The notes beneath the pieces were generated by a model. The model worked only from the letters and a program-made list of their open reading frames with translations. It made no database searches and was not told the DNA's origin. This document shows positions 50,601 to 64,000 of a stretch of DNA of 64,000 nucleotides, in pieces. Source of the stretch: Hirudinaria manillensis (taxonomy: Eukaryota > Annelida > Clitellata > Hirudinida > Hirudinidae); NCBI GenBank assembly GCA_034509925.1, contig CM067537.1:7108501-7172500 (forward strand), given 5' to 3'. A program made the position numbers and the translations under genes. The first letter of the stretch is position 1, and every line of letters begins with the position of its first letter.

Positions 50601-50825
50601 ATGCCCTACGAAAGGAACGTTCCGCAGTCCATCGTCTGTCCATCGGGTCATCCTTTCGGTCCATTTTATCACCCTGAACTCGGCAAAAACGTGGCCCTCG
50701 GTTTTCCATTCGCCCCCTTTTCCGTCCGAGAGTCGTTGAACCGTGACGTTGATGTCATCGATCCGATGAAGATTTCCTGCATGGACGGAGATGGATCGGC
50801 AGAAGATAGGAATTTTGAGAAATGA
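47660..50825 (+). CDS. DM-domain transcription factor (DMRT/doublesex family)
   Basis: Two exons, 47660-48827 and 49861-50825, join in phase (one base plus two) to give 710 residues. The DM domain at about residues 157-210 shows [18 protein letters not shown], then [12 protein letters not shown], then [19 protein letters not shown], containing all Cys/His of the intertwined CCHC and HCCC zinc sites and the recognition helix. The RQQAAED continuation resembles DMRT1/DMRT93B/planarian dmd-type proteins; the exact subfamily is open. No DMA domain was seen. The rest is low complexity: N-terminal Pro/His/Gln, acidic Asp/Glu after the DM domain, an Asn tract (about residues 328-345), a Ser run and Gln-rich helix early in exon 2, and a C-terminal part rich in Pro/Phe/Tyr. 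DM proteins bind the DNA minor groove in the nucleus and typically direct male or neuronal sexual differentiation. A GTGAGT donor and a 1033-base intron. Confidence 0.93.
48828..49860 (+). other. Intron of the DM-domain gene
   Basis: A GTGAGT donor and TTATTTCCAG acceptor define it. It is AT-rich with (GAT)n tracts at 49090-49165 and 49328-49395. Reading through the donor would end the protein at 48892 with a Leu-rich tail. Confidence 0.75.
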
Positions 50826-53320
50826 CATCTGATGTTGTTGTTTTAGCTGTGATGACGTCGATGATGATGATGATGATGGTGAAGTCGCTGATGGCGATGG
50901 TAATGATGATGACATTGTTATTATTTGTTAATAATATTGTTTCAGTTGCTACATCAAATGTTTCGGAGAGAATTTTCACACGAGCTTCAATTGACGGTGA
51001 ATGTTGACGCTGACGTGCGAGTTAACAATGTCAACAAGACGACGATGTCACCACGGCATCACTATACTTCAACTTGTTTCTCATCACCATCATCACCACC
51101 ACCATCATCGTCGTCGTCGCCATCATCGCCACCACAATCTTCTCCCAAGTCGTCGTCATGTCATGTAGTGGATTTGCAATGCGATTTAGAACACGATAGT
51201 TAGGCAGATTTCATTTTGATCAATTTAAAGCCAAACACGGCTTGGCAGGGTGACCTTCACATCTCCTTAACTGGGTCAAGCTACCCCTAATTAGGGTCAA
51301 ACCATCCAGATGTTTCTTGGGCCGAGAGCCCCCATGTCGCCTGTTAATTAATGAATTATTAAATTACTCGATTAATTATAGTTATATCGTGTTTCATGAA
51401 TAAATAAATGTTCATAGAGCATATGATCACGTTTCCCTCCGATATTAGTGACTAAACAGTACCGGGGAAAAACCAAGTGTTTCTATGTAAACAAACTCTA
51501 CGTCCTCTGATGTTGGGCCGTGTTATGCGCTACATAAATATCTCGCGAAGGGGCTACAATGGGTGGGATGGATCCATTTCTCAGGACGATGTAATACGTA
51601 TGCTCGTGGAAATATACACAATTTCGAATCATCAACAGTATCGCTTCCAAGCTGAGAGTATGAGAGACTTATTTGTATATTGTTTCAATTGTATATCATA
51701 ATATACCCTTCGTGTAGGGTATAGCGAGAGGTGTTGCGTATTGTATTCGTACCTGGTCTGTTGAGCGGGCTGTTGTATTGTTAGCAATTACGTCAGAGGC
51801 AAATAATGTAAGAGTTACGTTGTCCAAGAGATTACAAGATTACAAAACTATTGGAAAATAACTATTGTAAAGAACTTAAAAGAACAAGCACAACAACATG
51901 AACTACCCATGAATTAAATCCTTCAGTCGTTCCCTGGAAGGAGCGATGGAAAGTGAGAAAAGAAAAGACCACATGAAATGCATTAAACAACTTTAGACAG
52001 CGTAGCCGTGAAACGATTTTTGAAATCTTTTCAGAAGAGACTTTGAATCAAAAATGTCCAAAAATATTTGAAAAAATCCTGCCGTTCTATGCTAACCTTG
52101 AAATTAGAAAAGGCAATTTAAAAAATGATAAACAAGAGAATGGCCAACAACAGACTTAATGCTGGCACCGTGTTTACAAGAGCCATCAATCAAAGCTGAT
52201 TGGCTAAAGAGAGTCCACTAGAAACAACTACGATAACAGCAAGTTATCAGGAGAGTGATTCTCTAAATTTTTTTTCTAATCAACGATGAAAGTTTTCCTT
52301 GACGGAGACCGGAAGTAGTTTTTTGTCATCGCTCCAAATTCACTCACAAGAACACACGAGCACACCGGGCTTCTGGAAATGCCCCATGAAATGCTGGCTG
52401 TTGTACGTATCATCTCCTTTTTTAAGTAATACGCAATACGTAATACGTAATTCAAGTACACCTTGTTATCTCATTTGTTAACAGGTGTATTTGTTCGCTT
52501 AGGCATTCAGAAATATATAATGTTTCAATCAGTTGAACCCATTAGACATCAAATCACGTGACCTCAGGCCATTCGACCAATCAAAACAGTTCAAGAATGC
52601 TCGGCCTTTTCCATGTATTAATCGCTGCCATGGACCAACCATTTCACCAAGCAATTTAAGAGCCATCAACATCTCGACTAATCCATTCATCAATCAATCC
52701 ACTCAACCGGTCATCAATCAGTCCATCCATCCATCCATCCGTCCTTCATTCCATCATTGCAATCACTCCATCCCGAATGACACAGATCATTAAAGGCACG
52801 TACAACGGGTCACATCCCTAAGCGACCAATGGACAGGATAAACAGTCGATCCGAGGGAACAGTTCCCAAATTCATGGCTACCCCCGTGGGACGTAAAGTG
52901 TCAAGGTCAGTCAAACAATTGGAACTTTCTTCGGACCTGATTGAAACTCCTCGGTTGACACTGGTTTGTATGCTCAACCGTACATCCTGTCTGCTTAATC
53001 GAGCCCTTGTTAGCTGGAATTTTGAAACTGCCAATGCTAATGTTTCATTCGCAAGATTAGGCGTTGTATACATTCCATCGATATCTATAAAGTGCTTTTC
53101 TAATCTTTCTTATTTTTATTCTGAACAATTTATCCATTCATCCATTCATCCATCTATCCATACATCCAAGCTGATGTTAAATAAAACATAAAATCATTTT
53201 TAGATTCTAAACTAATTTAACTCGACTGACCTCAAACTAATCCAATATTTATATAACCATCTATTCCTTAACCCTTTGTTTCATACTTGTACCCATCCTC
53301 CATTCATCTCTCCATCCATT
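50826..53320. other. 3' flank and 2.5 kb gene-free DNA
   Basis: GAT/CAT tracts lie at 50860-50910 and 51085-51130. AATAAA lies near 51400 but is far from the stop codon. A 12-bp palindrome CCCTAATTAGGG is at 51285-51296. No exon was recognised. Confidence 0.4.
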
Positions 53321-53642
53321 CGTCCGTCCGTCCGTCCATCCATCCATCCATCCATCCACCCATTCATCCGTCCGTCCATCCATCCGTCCACCCATCCATC
53401 TACCCATTCATCCGTCCGTCCGTCCATCCGTCCATCCATCCATCCATCCATCCACCCATTCATCCGTCCGTCCATCCATCCGTCCACCCATCCATCTACC
53501 CATTCATCCGTCCGTCCATCCATCCATCCAGCCATCCATCCATCCATCCATCCATCCATCCATCCATCCATCCATCCACCCATTCATCCGTCCGTCCGTC
53601 CATCCATCCATCCATCCATCCATCCACCCATCCATCCATCAA
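53320..53642. repeat. Composite (CCAT/CCGT)n minisatellite with a 96-bp higher-order unit
   Basis: A tetranucleotide array of CCAT, CCGT and CCAC variants. The variant order repeats: the block starting at 53357 recurs at 53453, identical for more than 60 bases, so the array has a 96-bp higher-order period. Long Ile-His-Pro-Ser and Trp-Met-Asp-Gly frames across it are artefacts. Confidence 0.9.
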
Positions 53643-53845
53643 TCGAACAACAGCAAATGCACCAATGCGATCCTCTTTAATCTTGAGAGATGTTTGATAT
53701 TTTTTCCCGCTCGTCTCCATTTCACATGTGGTCGACGTATTAGGACCACCCACCGAGCCACCACTTTTGCATCAAACCTGGCCTGAAATATGATTACAAA
53801 CGAAACCATAAGCTATCACTTTACTCTTTTTCACTCACTCATGCA

Positions 53846-53951
<106 letters not shown>

Positions 53952-54089
53952 AAGTTATTTATATAATTACAAACTTTTATAGCATATAACTGTGACGATG
54001 ATGATGATGATTATTATTATTAATATTAACACTATCATATTATTATTATAATAAAATTATTATTATTATCATCATCCGTATTATTATTA

Positions 54090-54129
<40 letters not shown>

Positions 54130-54340
54130 TAATATTATTCTTCCGAGACTTTCCTTGCTTTGATAACCAATTCATTACATCTCAACTGACATAAAAACAT
54201 TATTCCAATCTTAATGGAGTCCTATCTTTCCATCAAAAATGCTTTTCAGTCGGTCCCTTTCATCTTTATCGCTATTATTCTTGTTAGCATCGTCGGCATT
54301 ACCAAAGTCATGATAATCACCATCATCATCGTCATCGTCG

Positions 54341-54372
<32 letters not shown>

Positions 54373-54981
54373 GTAACTACAACCCTTTTATCACCCTAGG
54401 TGATAATATTGGCACGATTATCAGGATTATCGTCAACATTGGAAGATGCAGCCAATGTTTGTGATGCGTGGATGGAGTAGTTATCATCTTCTGTTGCTTA
54501 GCTTATCAACGATGTATATTTATGCTCTCCGTGTATTTATTTCAAAAACATTGCGATAAATATGTTAGTTTTATTCCGGGCGATGATGACGACGACGACG
54601 ATGATGAACCGTGATGTTGATGATGATGGTGGTGATGATGATGATCTTGGAGAAGAAAAATGTTGTCAGTTATTATTGTAAGTATGACGAAGATGATTGT
54701 GATTATAATGATGACGACGACGACGACGATGATTCTGGCGCTTTCAATGCTGATGAAATGATCTGGTTTTTGTTGCCTGGATTCTATCATTGGATGGATA
54801 AGTATGTCTTTCTTCAAGTCTTTGTCGATCCATCTATCCATCCGTCCTTCCATCCATGCTTCGAGATCCCTCTTCATCCATCAATTCACCCTTCCCCCAT
54901 TCTTTCATCTATCCCTCATCTATCCATCGGTCATCTAATTATCCATCGAAACACTTCTCCATTGCCCACTACCCACTCATT

Positions 54982-55132
54982 CATCATCCATCCATCCATC
55001 CATCCATCCATCCATCCATCCATCCATCCATCCATCCATCCATCCATCCATCCATCCATCCATCCATCCATCCATCCATCCATCCATCCATCCATCCATC
55101 CATCCATCCATCCATCCTTCCATCCATCCACC
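54982..55132. repeat. (ATCC)n tetranucleotide array
   Basis: About 150 bases of nearly pure ATCC. Confidence 0.97.
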
Positions 55133-56199
55133 CATCCAACCTCGAAATATTTCCTAAGGTGTTCCAAAACTTTATCTTGTTTACCTAAACTATCTCAAAC
55201 CAGGTCCGAATATGTCAAACCACGTTGAACACGTGTTGAACGAACGAAAATTCAAGAAAAGATGGCTGAATGAGAGGATAGGAGAGAATACAGTAACCTT
55301 TTCTCTTCTTATCACGACGAAGCGTCTTCCTTTCTTATCACGAAGCTTTTCGGTTCAAAACCAGTCTCGCCATTTTTTTATTATTTTCTAATGTAACCAG
55401 CGGTTCACCGAGGTCCCCTGGATCTAGAGGGAGAGTGGAGGAGTTTGGGGAGGGCCGTTGGAGAATTTCTAAAACTTCTAAATTTTAGACAAGCCATAGA
55501 ACATGGCTGAAATTCTTTTTCTTTTTTTTTTGGAGGGGAGGCAAAGATTTTTGTCGCGAAATTCAGGAATTTTAATCGATCATCGAATGATTAGGCGTCG
55601 CCGTCATGATCGTCATCGTCGTCGTCATGATCATCATCATCGTTGTCGTCGTCGTCGTTATCAATGCATGTGTGCTGGACGTCTGTTGTCGGGACGCTCG
55701 GAACATTCCTAGAATCGCGATACAAGTCTCTTAATGCAAGTCACGTTTCCAAGACTACGGAGGAGTTCAAAGGTCGCACTTGGCTGTTGACAGTGGATGC
55801 CGATGGAGTCGTGGCCGTTCGTCGTCGTCGCTCTAAGTCGCAGAATGTAGTTGTCGAGCAGTCTTTCGCTTCGTCCTGTCGTTGCTCCTGTTGTTGGCCA
55901 CCCCTTACCTTTCATGCTTTCATCTTTTGTATTTTTGCTGCTTTATCAATGCCCAAAATGCACTCAGAGGTTCAACGGATGGATAAGCCAGAGGCTGGAA
56001 AACTTCACGTGCTGGAAAAACAGTTAAACAACAACAATCATGGGGTTTGGTAATTAGTCTCTAAGTTAGTTTCAGTGGCGACGACAGCGATGAAGACAAT
56101 AGTAATAATGATGATAATAATAATGATGATGATGATGATAATAATAATAATAAAAATTATTATTATAATAATAATAATAACAAAATAAAATTGATCATA
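55133..56199. other. Intergenic 1.1 kb
   Basis: No exon was recognised. GTC/ATC triplets lie at 55600-55660. The frame at 55643-56053 has no family similarity or splice context and overlaps a triplet repeat. Confidence 0.4.
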
Positions 56200-56249
56200 A
56201 CGACGACGACGACGACAACAACAACAACAACAACAACAACAATAATAAC

Positions 56250-56343
<94 letters not shown>

Positions 56344-56410
56344 TAATAATAATAATAAAAATAATAATAATAATAATATTAATAATAATTATAATAATAA
56401 CAATAATAGA
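56200..56410. repeat. (ACG)n-(ACA)n-(AAT)n compound microsatellite
   Basis: The triplet motif changes ACG to ACA to AAT along 200 bases, a usual sign of stepwise substitution and slippage. Confidence 0.95.
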
Positions 56411-56614
56411 AAGGAGATAGTTATTTATTACTGGTGACATTTTATAAATCAAAGAAGATTTATAATCTTCGTAACATGATAACATTTGAACGAACATCGT
56501 CCATTGTTTGTTTTTGGAAATTTTTAAAATATAAAAATAAATGCTTTTAGGATCACTTGTACTTTTCAAAGCCGTGACCATGGTATTCAATTCTTGACCT
56601 TGTAAATCATTCTC

Positions 56615-56659
<45 letters not shown>

Positions 56660-58780
56660 GTCACACTATCATAATAATCATAATTAATATAATAATAATT
56701 ATAGTGATATATAATTCGTAATGCCCTAATAATAATAATAATAATAATAAATTATAAAACATATTATTATAATATATAATATAATAATAATTATAAATAT
56801 TTTTTAGGGATTTTCTAAATAATTATATGATTTCCAAAAGACGACTACTATCAACACCGACTTTAAATGTTTGCCGGTTGCTCAGCCGATGGGACTTTAT
56901 AACTTGATATGCGCTTCATAAATTATTGCAAACAAAACACACCCACCACGTCACCTTTTCAGGAAAGCTTCGTTAGTGGCAGATTTCACGCTGAAGGAAA
57001 AAGACTTTCGATTGAGGGATTTTGTTTGTTTTTTCTTTTTAAATATTTATTTTATTACTTGCTTATTTTTTTTTCGTGTATGTGTGTGCGTGTGCGTTTG
57101 TGTGTATGTGCGCTCTTTTTTTTATCCATCCGCCATTTATTCCAATTCTGCCCAACTTTCAATCAGTCTCTTCTTTTCCATAATCATAATCTGAGGATCG
57201 TCTTTGGCGACTTTCATTCGTCATCTTCATCATCTCCAGCAGTCCTCAAAGTACCCGATTAGTTTACAAACTCAATTCAACCCAACACAACCTATCCACC
57301 CACCCATCGATCCATCCATTCTCTCATCCACCCACCCCATCCATCCATCTATCTTGGGATTTTGTGTATAAAAAAGACGATCTTATAGGCTACACGTGTA
57401 GTGTTTAATCTGAAGATACAAGAGTGCCGAGTTTGATGCAATCACGTGATAACAACAATCAAACTTATTTGTTGATATTTCGGGCCACACGCACAAGCGA
57501 TTTCTCTGGGAGAATTCAGACCTCCACAATTTCAATGTTATCTTATTTTTTTTGTGAAATAATATATAAATAATATATAAATAGTATTTAAATTTGGTTA
57601 AAACTTGTTAAGGAGATTAAGAGTTACCATGGTGATATTTAGTTAATTCATGTTCACGTTAAGTTGTTTGCCAATATTGTTTAAAAGTGGACTTTGATTT
57701 GGATGCTTATCAAATCATAGGTATGGATCTGAAATGGTGCGATTGATGTGGGAAGAGTGTTCGTCTTTTTTCCACGCCACGATGATGATGATGATGACGA
57801 CGACGATGATGATGAAGATGATGACGACGATGATGAATTATAAATGCCTGATGGCAAATTATATCTTGGTAATAAATAATGACCATAAATAATACGCTGT
57901 AAATTTAAAAACGGTAAATTTAAAGACTCACGCCACTGAGTCGTGTAACTATTGAATGAATAGAGTTGCGTTCAATTCATTCTTTTCGCCTCTGTTCATT
58001 TGAATTAAAAAAGAGTTTTTTTTGCGATGTTTTTATTATTTATATAAATAATAAAATAAATAATAAAATAATAAAATAATTAATAATATAAGAATGACGA
58101 GTAGTCCACTTTAATTGACTTTGAAAATGGTCGAAAATGCTGAAATCCTAAACAGAAAGATAAATCATTGTTGACTTTGTAGCCTCAATTGTTTGTTTGT
58201 TGTTTGTTTTTTTTTTACAATTTTTGCTTTAAATCATTCATTTATTAATATTTAGATTATAATTCTGTGCAAAAAGTTACGAATTTATAGTAATATTTCC
58301 TCTGAAATGGTTACTCTAAATTCAAAATGCTTGGTTTTACCTATGACTGACATGATGCTGAAATTTTAGAGATGATGAAAATGTTATTAACATTATTATT
58401 ATTATTATAATAATAATATCTTTATTAATATTTTAATATGATGTTTGAACCACAATTCTAAGAAATTTGTAACATGGATGAGAGAAGCGAGTACAGAATA
58501 AGGGCCAGTTACGTAAGACACCGTCATGCTTTCTAAGTCAAGCAAAGCCAGTAACTAAAGAGAAACAGTCGAGCAAACTTACACAAGCATAGACGGGCAC
58601 AACTAGGCATACTTACGTAGATACTAACAGATATTCCATGATACAAAATATCAGGAACAGGTAAAGTTTTCATCATTTAACACGTACGACTGTCTTTTCA
58701 TCTCCACCTGGCGAGCAAACATTTGGACTCTTTTTTTAATTCGAATCGGCAGGGTAAACATCCGACCCTCTATCCGCTCA
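56411..58780. other. Gene-free 2.4 kb with simple repeats
   Basis: It contains ATT/AAT runs (56620-56660, 56725-56800), a GT-rich tract near 57080-57110, a GAT tract at 57780-57835 and an X-box-like GTTACCATGGTGAT at 57623-57636 (13/14). The frame at 56909-57262 has no support. Confidence 0.4.
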
Positions 58781-58784
58781 TACG

Positions 58785-59322
58785 TCCATCCAGCCATCCA
58801 TCCATCCATCCATCCATCCATCCATCCACCCGTCCATCCGTCCATCCGTCCGTCCGTCCGTCCATCCATCCATCCATCCATCCATCCATCCATCCATCCA
58901 TCCATCCATCCATCCATCCATCCATCCATCCATCCATCCATCCATCCATCCATCCATCCATCCATCCATCCATCCATCCATCCATCCATCCATCCATCCA
59001 TCCATCCATCCATCATCCATCCATCCACCCATCCATCCCTCCCTCCATCCCTCCATCCATCCATCACTCTATCCATACATCCATCCATCCATCCATCCAT
59101 CCATCCATCCATCCATCCATCCATCCATCCATCCATCCATCCATCCATCCATCCATCCATCCATCCATCCATCCATCCATCAGTCCATCCATCCATCCAT
59201 CCATCCATCCATCCATCCATCCATCCATCCATCCATCCATCCATCCATCCATCCATCCATCCATCCATCCATCCATCCATCCATCCATCCATCCATCCAT
59301 CCATCCATCCATCCGTCCCTCT
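58785..59322. repeat. Long (ATCC)n tetranucleotide array
   Basis: About 540 bases of ATCC with CCGT variants at the left edge and a few interruptions (CATCATCC near 59010, CCCTCC near 59040, CAGTCC near 59180). It makes 200-residue open frames on both strands because a 4-base unit read in triplets cycles through four codons, none of them a stop. Confidence 0.98.
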
Positions 59323-61660
<2,338 letters not shown>

Positions 61661-61921
61661 ATGGTAATAATAATATATGATAGAAATTAATTAGTTTCAG
61701 GAATTACTTATTTATAATAAGAAAAAAGCATATTATTGGCTTTGCATGCAATGATACAGGATTGTTGTTGCTTAAGTCAACTTCAGTTGTTTGCCAACAT
61801 TCAATCCTTTCCTTCCTCATCTGGTATCGAATATTGGCTCCGGACCTGTGTGCCTAAGTGTCAATGCCCTCGAATCCGTGCCAATGTTCTCTCCGCCATC
61901 ATCCATCTGTCCAACATCCGT

Positions 61922-62156
61922 CTTTCCATCCATCCATCCATTCATCCATCCGTCCATCCATCCACCTGACCATCCATCCATCCGTCCAACCGCCCATCCA
62001 TCTACCCGTCCATCCGTCCATCCATCATCTATCTGTCCATCACCCGTCTTTCCGTCCATCCATCCATCCGTCCGTCCATCCGTCCATCCGTCCATCCATC
62101 CGTTCATCCGTCCATCCGTTCATCCGTCCATCTATCCATCCATTCGTCCATCCGCT
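61922..62156. repeat. Degenerate (CCAT/CCGT)n array
   Basis: About 230 bases of CCAT, CCGT and variants, more degenerate than the arrays at 54982 and 58785, so probably older. Confidence 0.93.
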
Positions 62157-62980
62157 GGTCCAGGATGGATATCGATGTAATACATCCTAACATGACTTAG
62201 TGTGTTCATTAGCTCAGCAAATAAAATAATTCCTTCCACGGAGCCGATAAATAAGCATGAAATTATTATCCCAGATATTGTTGACATTTCTCCTCATAAT
62301 TACTCGCAGTAATTATTATCATTTATTATGAAGTTAACATATTTATTTATTTATTCATTTATTTATTTATACAAATTATTTATTTATTTATAACAATTAT
62401 TTCTATGCAAATTTTTTCCATTAAGTTATCAAGATTTATATTATTTGAACAACCCGATTAATTATTGCAATTTATCATCCTATAATTTAAGTAATATTTA
62501 ATAATAAATATAAAATAATTTTGTGATTGTCTTATAATTACTTGCCGCCTTTTTGTTATGGCCACGGAAGTCGTCTGCTCGGATGAACTCGGATTTTCCG
62601 ACTGGACATCAGCGCCTGCTAGCTCTGTAGTCATCGTCGTAAGCCGACAACAAAAGCATTCTCATCCGCAAGACAAACAACAAACAAACAACAGGAACAA
62701 CGACTGGATTTAAATTAACAACTACACAATGTAAAGACTTCTAGAGACGTGTCTTAATCTTTACAGATTTTGACACCTTTGCATTGTTATTATTGACCGT
62801 TGGGATTGACATTCTTTGAAGAATGTACGTTTAATTGGCGACGATGATGATAACGATGATGACGAGATTGATAATGATGATGATGATGATGATGATGAGG
62901 AGGAGGAGGAGGAGGATGACGAAGACGATGTTTCAAAGTCAATGGTCTCAATTATTTAGCATAGAATTAAGAGGAGAAAC
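62157..62980. other. AT-rich gene-free 0.8 kb
   Basis: It contains ATTT runs at 62338-62400 and a GAT/GAG tract at 62840-62930. No exon was recognised. Confidence 0.4.
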
Positions 62981-63230
62981 TATGACGTCAGCAATCAGTC
63001 AAATAAGATGATGACGTCACAAAACGGAAGACGTAGGATGATGATGACGACGACGACGATGATGCTAACTGCCTCGAGTTAACGCCTGGAATGAATTTTT
63101 AATTATGTTTACATTTTCACTTCCGAAAGCGACCGGGGGTGACGAAAACCTCAAAAGCGGCCAATTACGATGTCGTCCGCCATGATGAACAATATGGCCG
63201 CCCGAGTCACGTGAGCCCACGTAATGGGAG
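62981..63230. promoter_or_regulatory. Candidate promoter or enhancer with two CREs and a GTCACGTGA box
   Basis: Perfect palindromic CREs (TGACGTCA) lie at 62993-63000 and 63012-63019. A CCAAT box (GGCCAATTAC) is near 63160, YY1-like GCCATGATG near 63179, ATGGCCGCC near 63194, and the E-box GTCACGTGA at 63206-63214. The density of distinct classic sites in a GC-richer pocket suggests a promoter for a gene outside the window. Confidence 0.4.
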
Positions 63231-63713
63231 AGTTTGTGATTTATTGGAAAATGAAAGCGATACTGATAAGCAAATTAGTTCAATTGGATTTTTGATATTA
63301 GAGACGGTTGTATACGCTATGGATACCATGGTGACTGGGGCCATGGGATTTCGATGGCAATGATTATGATGATGATAATAATGATGATGATGGTGACGGT
63401 GTGGATTGTTTTGGCTGTTGTAATGTTTGTTGGCTGCTTCGTTTATCTTTAAAGAGACTTTAGTTTTGAGATTTGTTTGCTAAAATGCGACAATTTTGTT
63501 CAAATACTGCTACAAAATCATGATTTCTGTTGCTCTGTGTGCAAAATAAAGTTGAAGAAATCAAGCAGCTCTGTCAGAAATGAAAGAGCAGACCAGAGCC
63601 AACTGGAATAACTAGACGGTCAACTTTTTAAATGAAAAGAGAGAATTTGTTATCAATTTGAGGTAAAGGAAAAGCCTACTTGCGTGGACTTTGTCTTATT
63701 TGTACTACTTAGT

Positions 63714-63988
63714 AACAATAACGATAATATCAGTTAATTATACCTTGTAATTACCTATTAATTTTTATATAATATGGCACAGTACTTCTTTCTTACAAAT
63801 TTGTAATTTCGACATTATTCAATTTGGAATTTTATTTCATTCGCTAGGATTTATTTATTTTGAAATCGCCATCTAGCGAACAAAACAAAAATAACATTAA
63901 GTAATTATATTTTAATATTACTTATTAATTTTTATTTAATATAGCATAGTATTCCTTATAAATTTATACTTTCGATATTGTTCAGCTG
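63714..63988. repeat. Diverged tandem duplication at the window edge
   Basis: The stretch at about 63751-63825 recurs at about 63918-63988, offset about 167 bases, with conserved TTACYTATTAATTTTTAT and TTTCGAYATT blocks and scattered substitutions. Between the copies TTCGCTAG (63840-63847) is repeated inverted as CTAGCGAA (63873-63880). The second copy runs to the window end. Confidence 0.6.
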
Positions 63989-64000
63989 CGGGCAATTTAA

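Noticed and set aside
55643-56053. Plus-strand frame of 136 codons
   Set aside because: Starts in a GTC/ATC triplet repeat, contains no known motif and has no supporting context.

Overview
The window is nuclear DNA of an invertebrate animal. The evidence is spliceosomal introns with GT/AG ends (many only 65-150 bp), polyadenylation signals, terminal-oligopyrimidine 5' leaders on ribosomal-protein genes, and animal-only families (a DM-domain factor, a prorenin-receptor homologue, a SUPT7L-like SAGA subunit). The genetic code is standard and the sequence is AT-rich. I cannot name the phylum. A non-vertebrate bilaterian fits best, since one gene resembles the PP2C-like family typified by Drosophila CG9801.

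Layout. Bases 1-39,000 hold almost all the genes: the 3' end of a trypsin-like protease (+), an intronless U5 snRNP protein DIM1/TXNL4A (+), a nine-exon SUPT7L-like gene (+), a gene-poor stretch, a small bZIP factor (+), a 1281-residue ankyrin-repeat protein (+), a secreted metallo-beta-lactamase-fold protein (-) divergent from a PP2C-like protein (+), ATP6AP2 (+), two tandem eL13 ribosomal-protein genes (-, one canonical and one strongly diverged), and a membrane-anchored FG-GAP-type protein (-). Bases 39,000-64,000 contain one recognisable gene, a two-exon DM-domain factor at 47.7-50.8 kb. The rest is microsatellite-rich: (AAT)n, (ATCC)n, (GAT)n and composite tetranucleotide arrays.

How the genes relate. 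There is no operon-like logic. TXNL4A, SUPT7L and RPL13 are housekeeping genes for splicing, transcription and translation. ATP6AP2 assembles the V-ATPase. The DM-domain and bZIP genes are regulators, and the large flanks of the DM-domain gene may hold its regulatory DNA. All exon models were built by hand from splice consensus and reading-phase continuity; summed exon lengths divide by three wherever a complete model is given. The only model that does not close is the FG-GAP gene, which has two phase conflicts near 36.95 and 37.08 kb.
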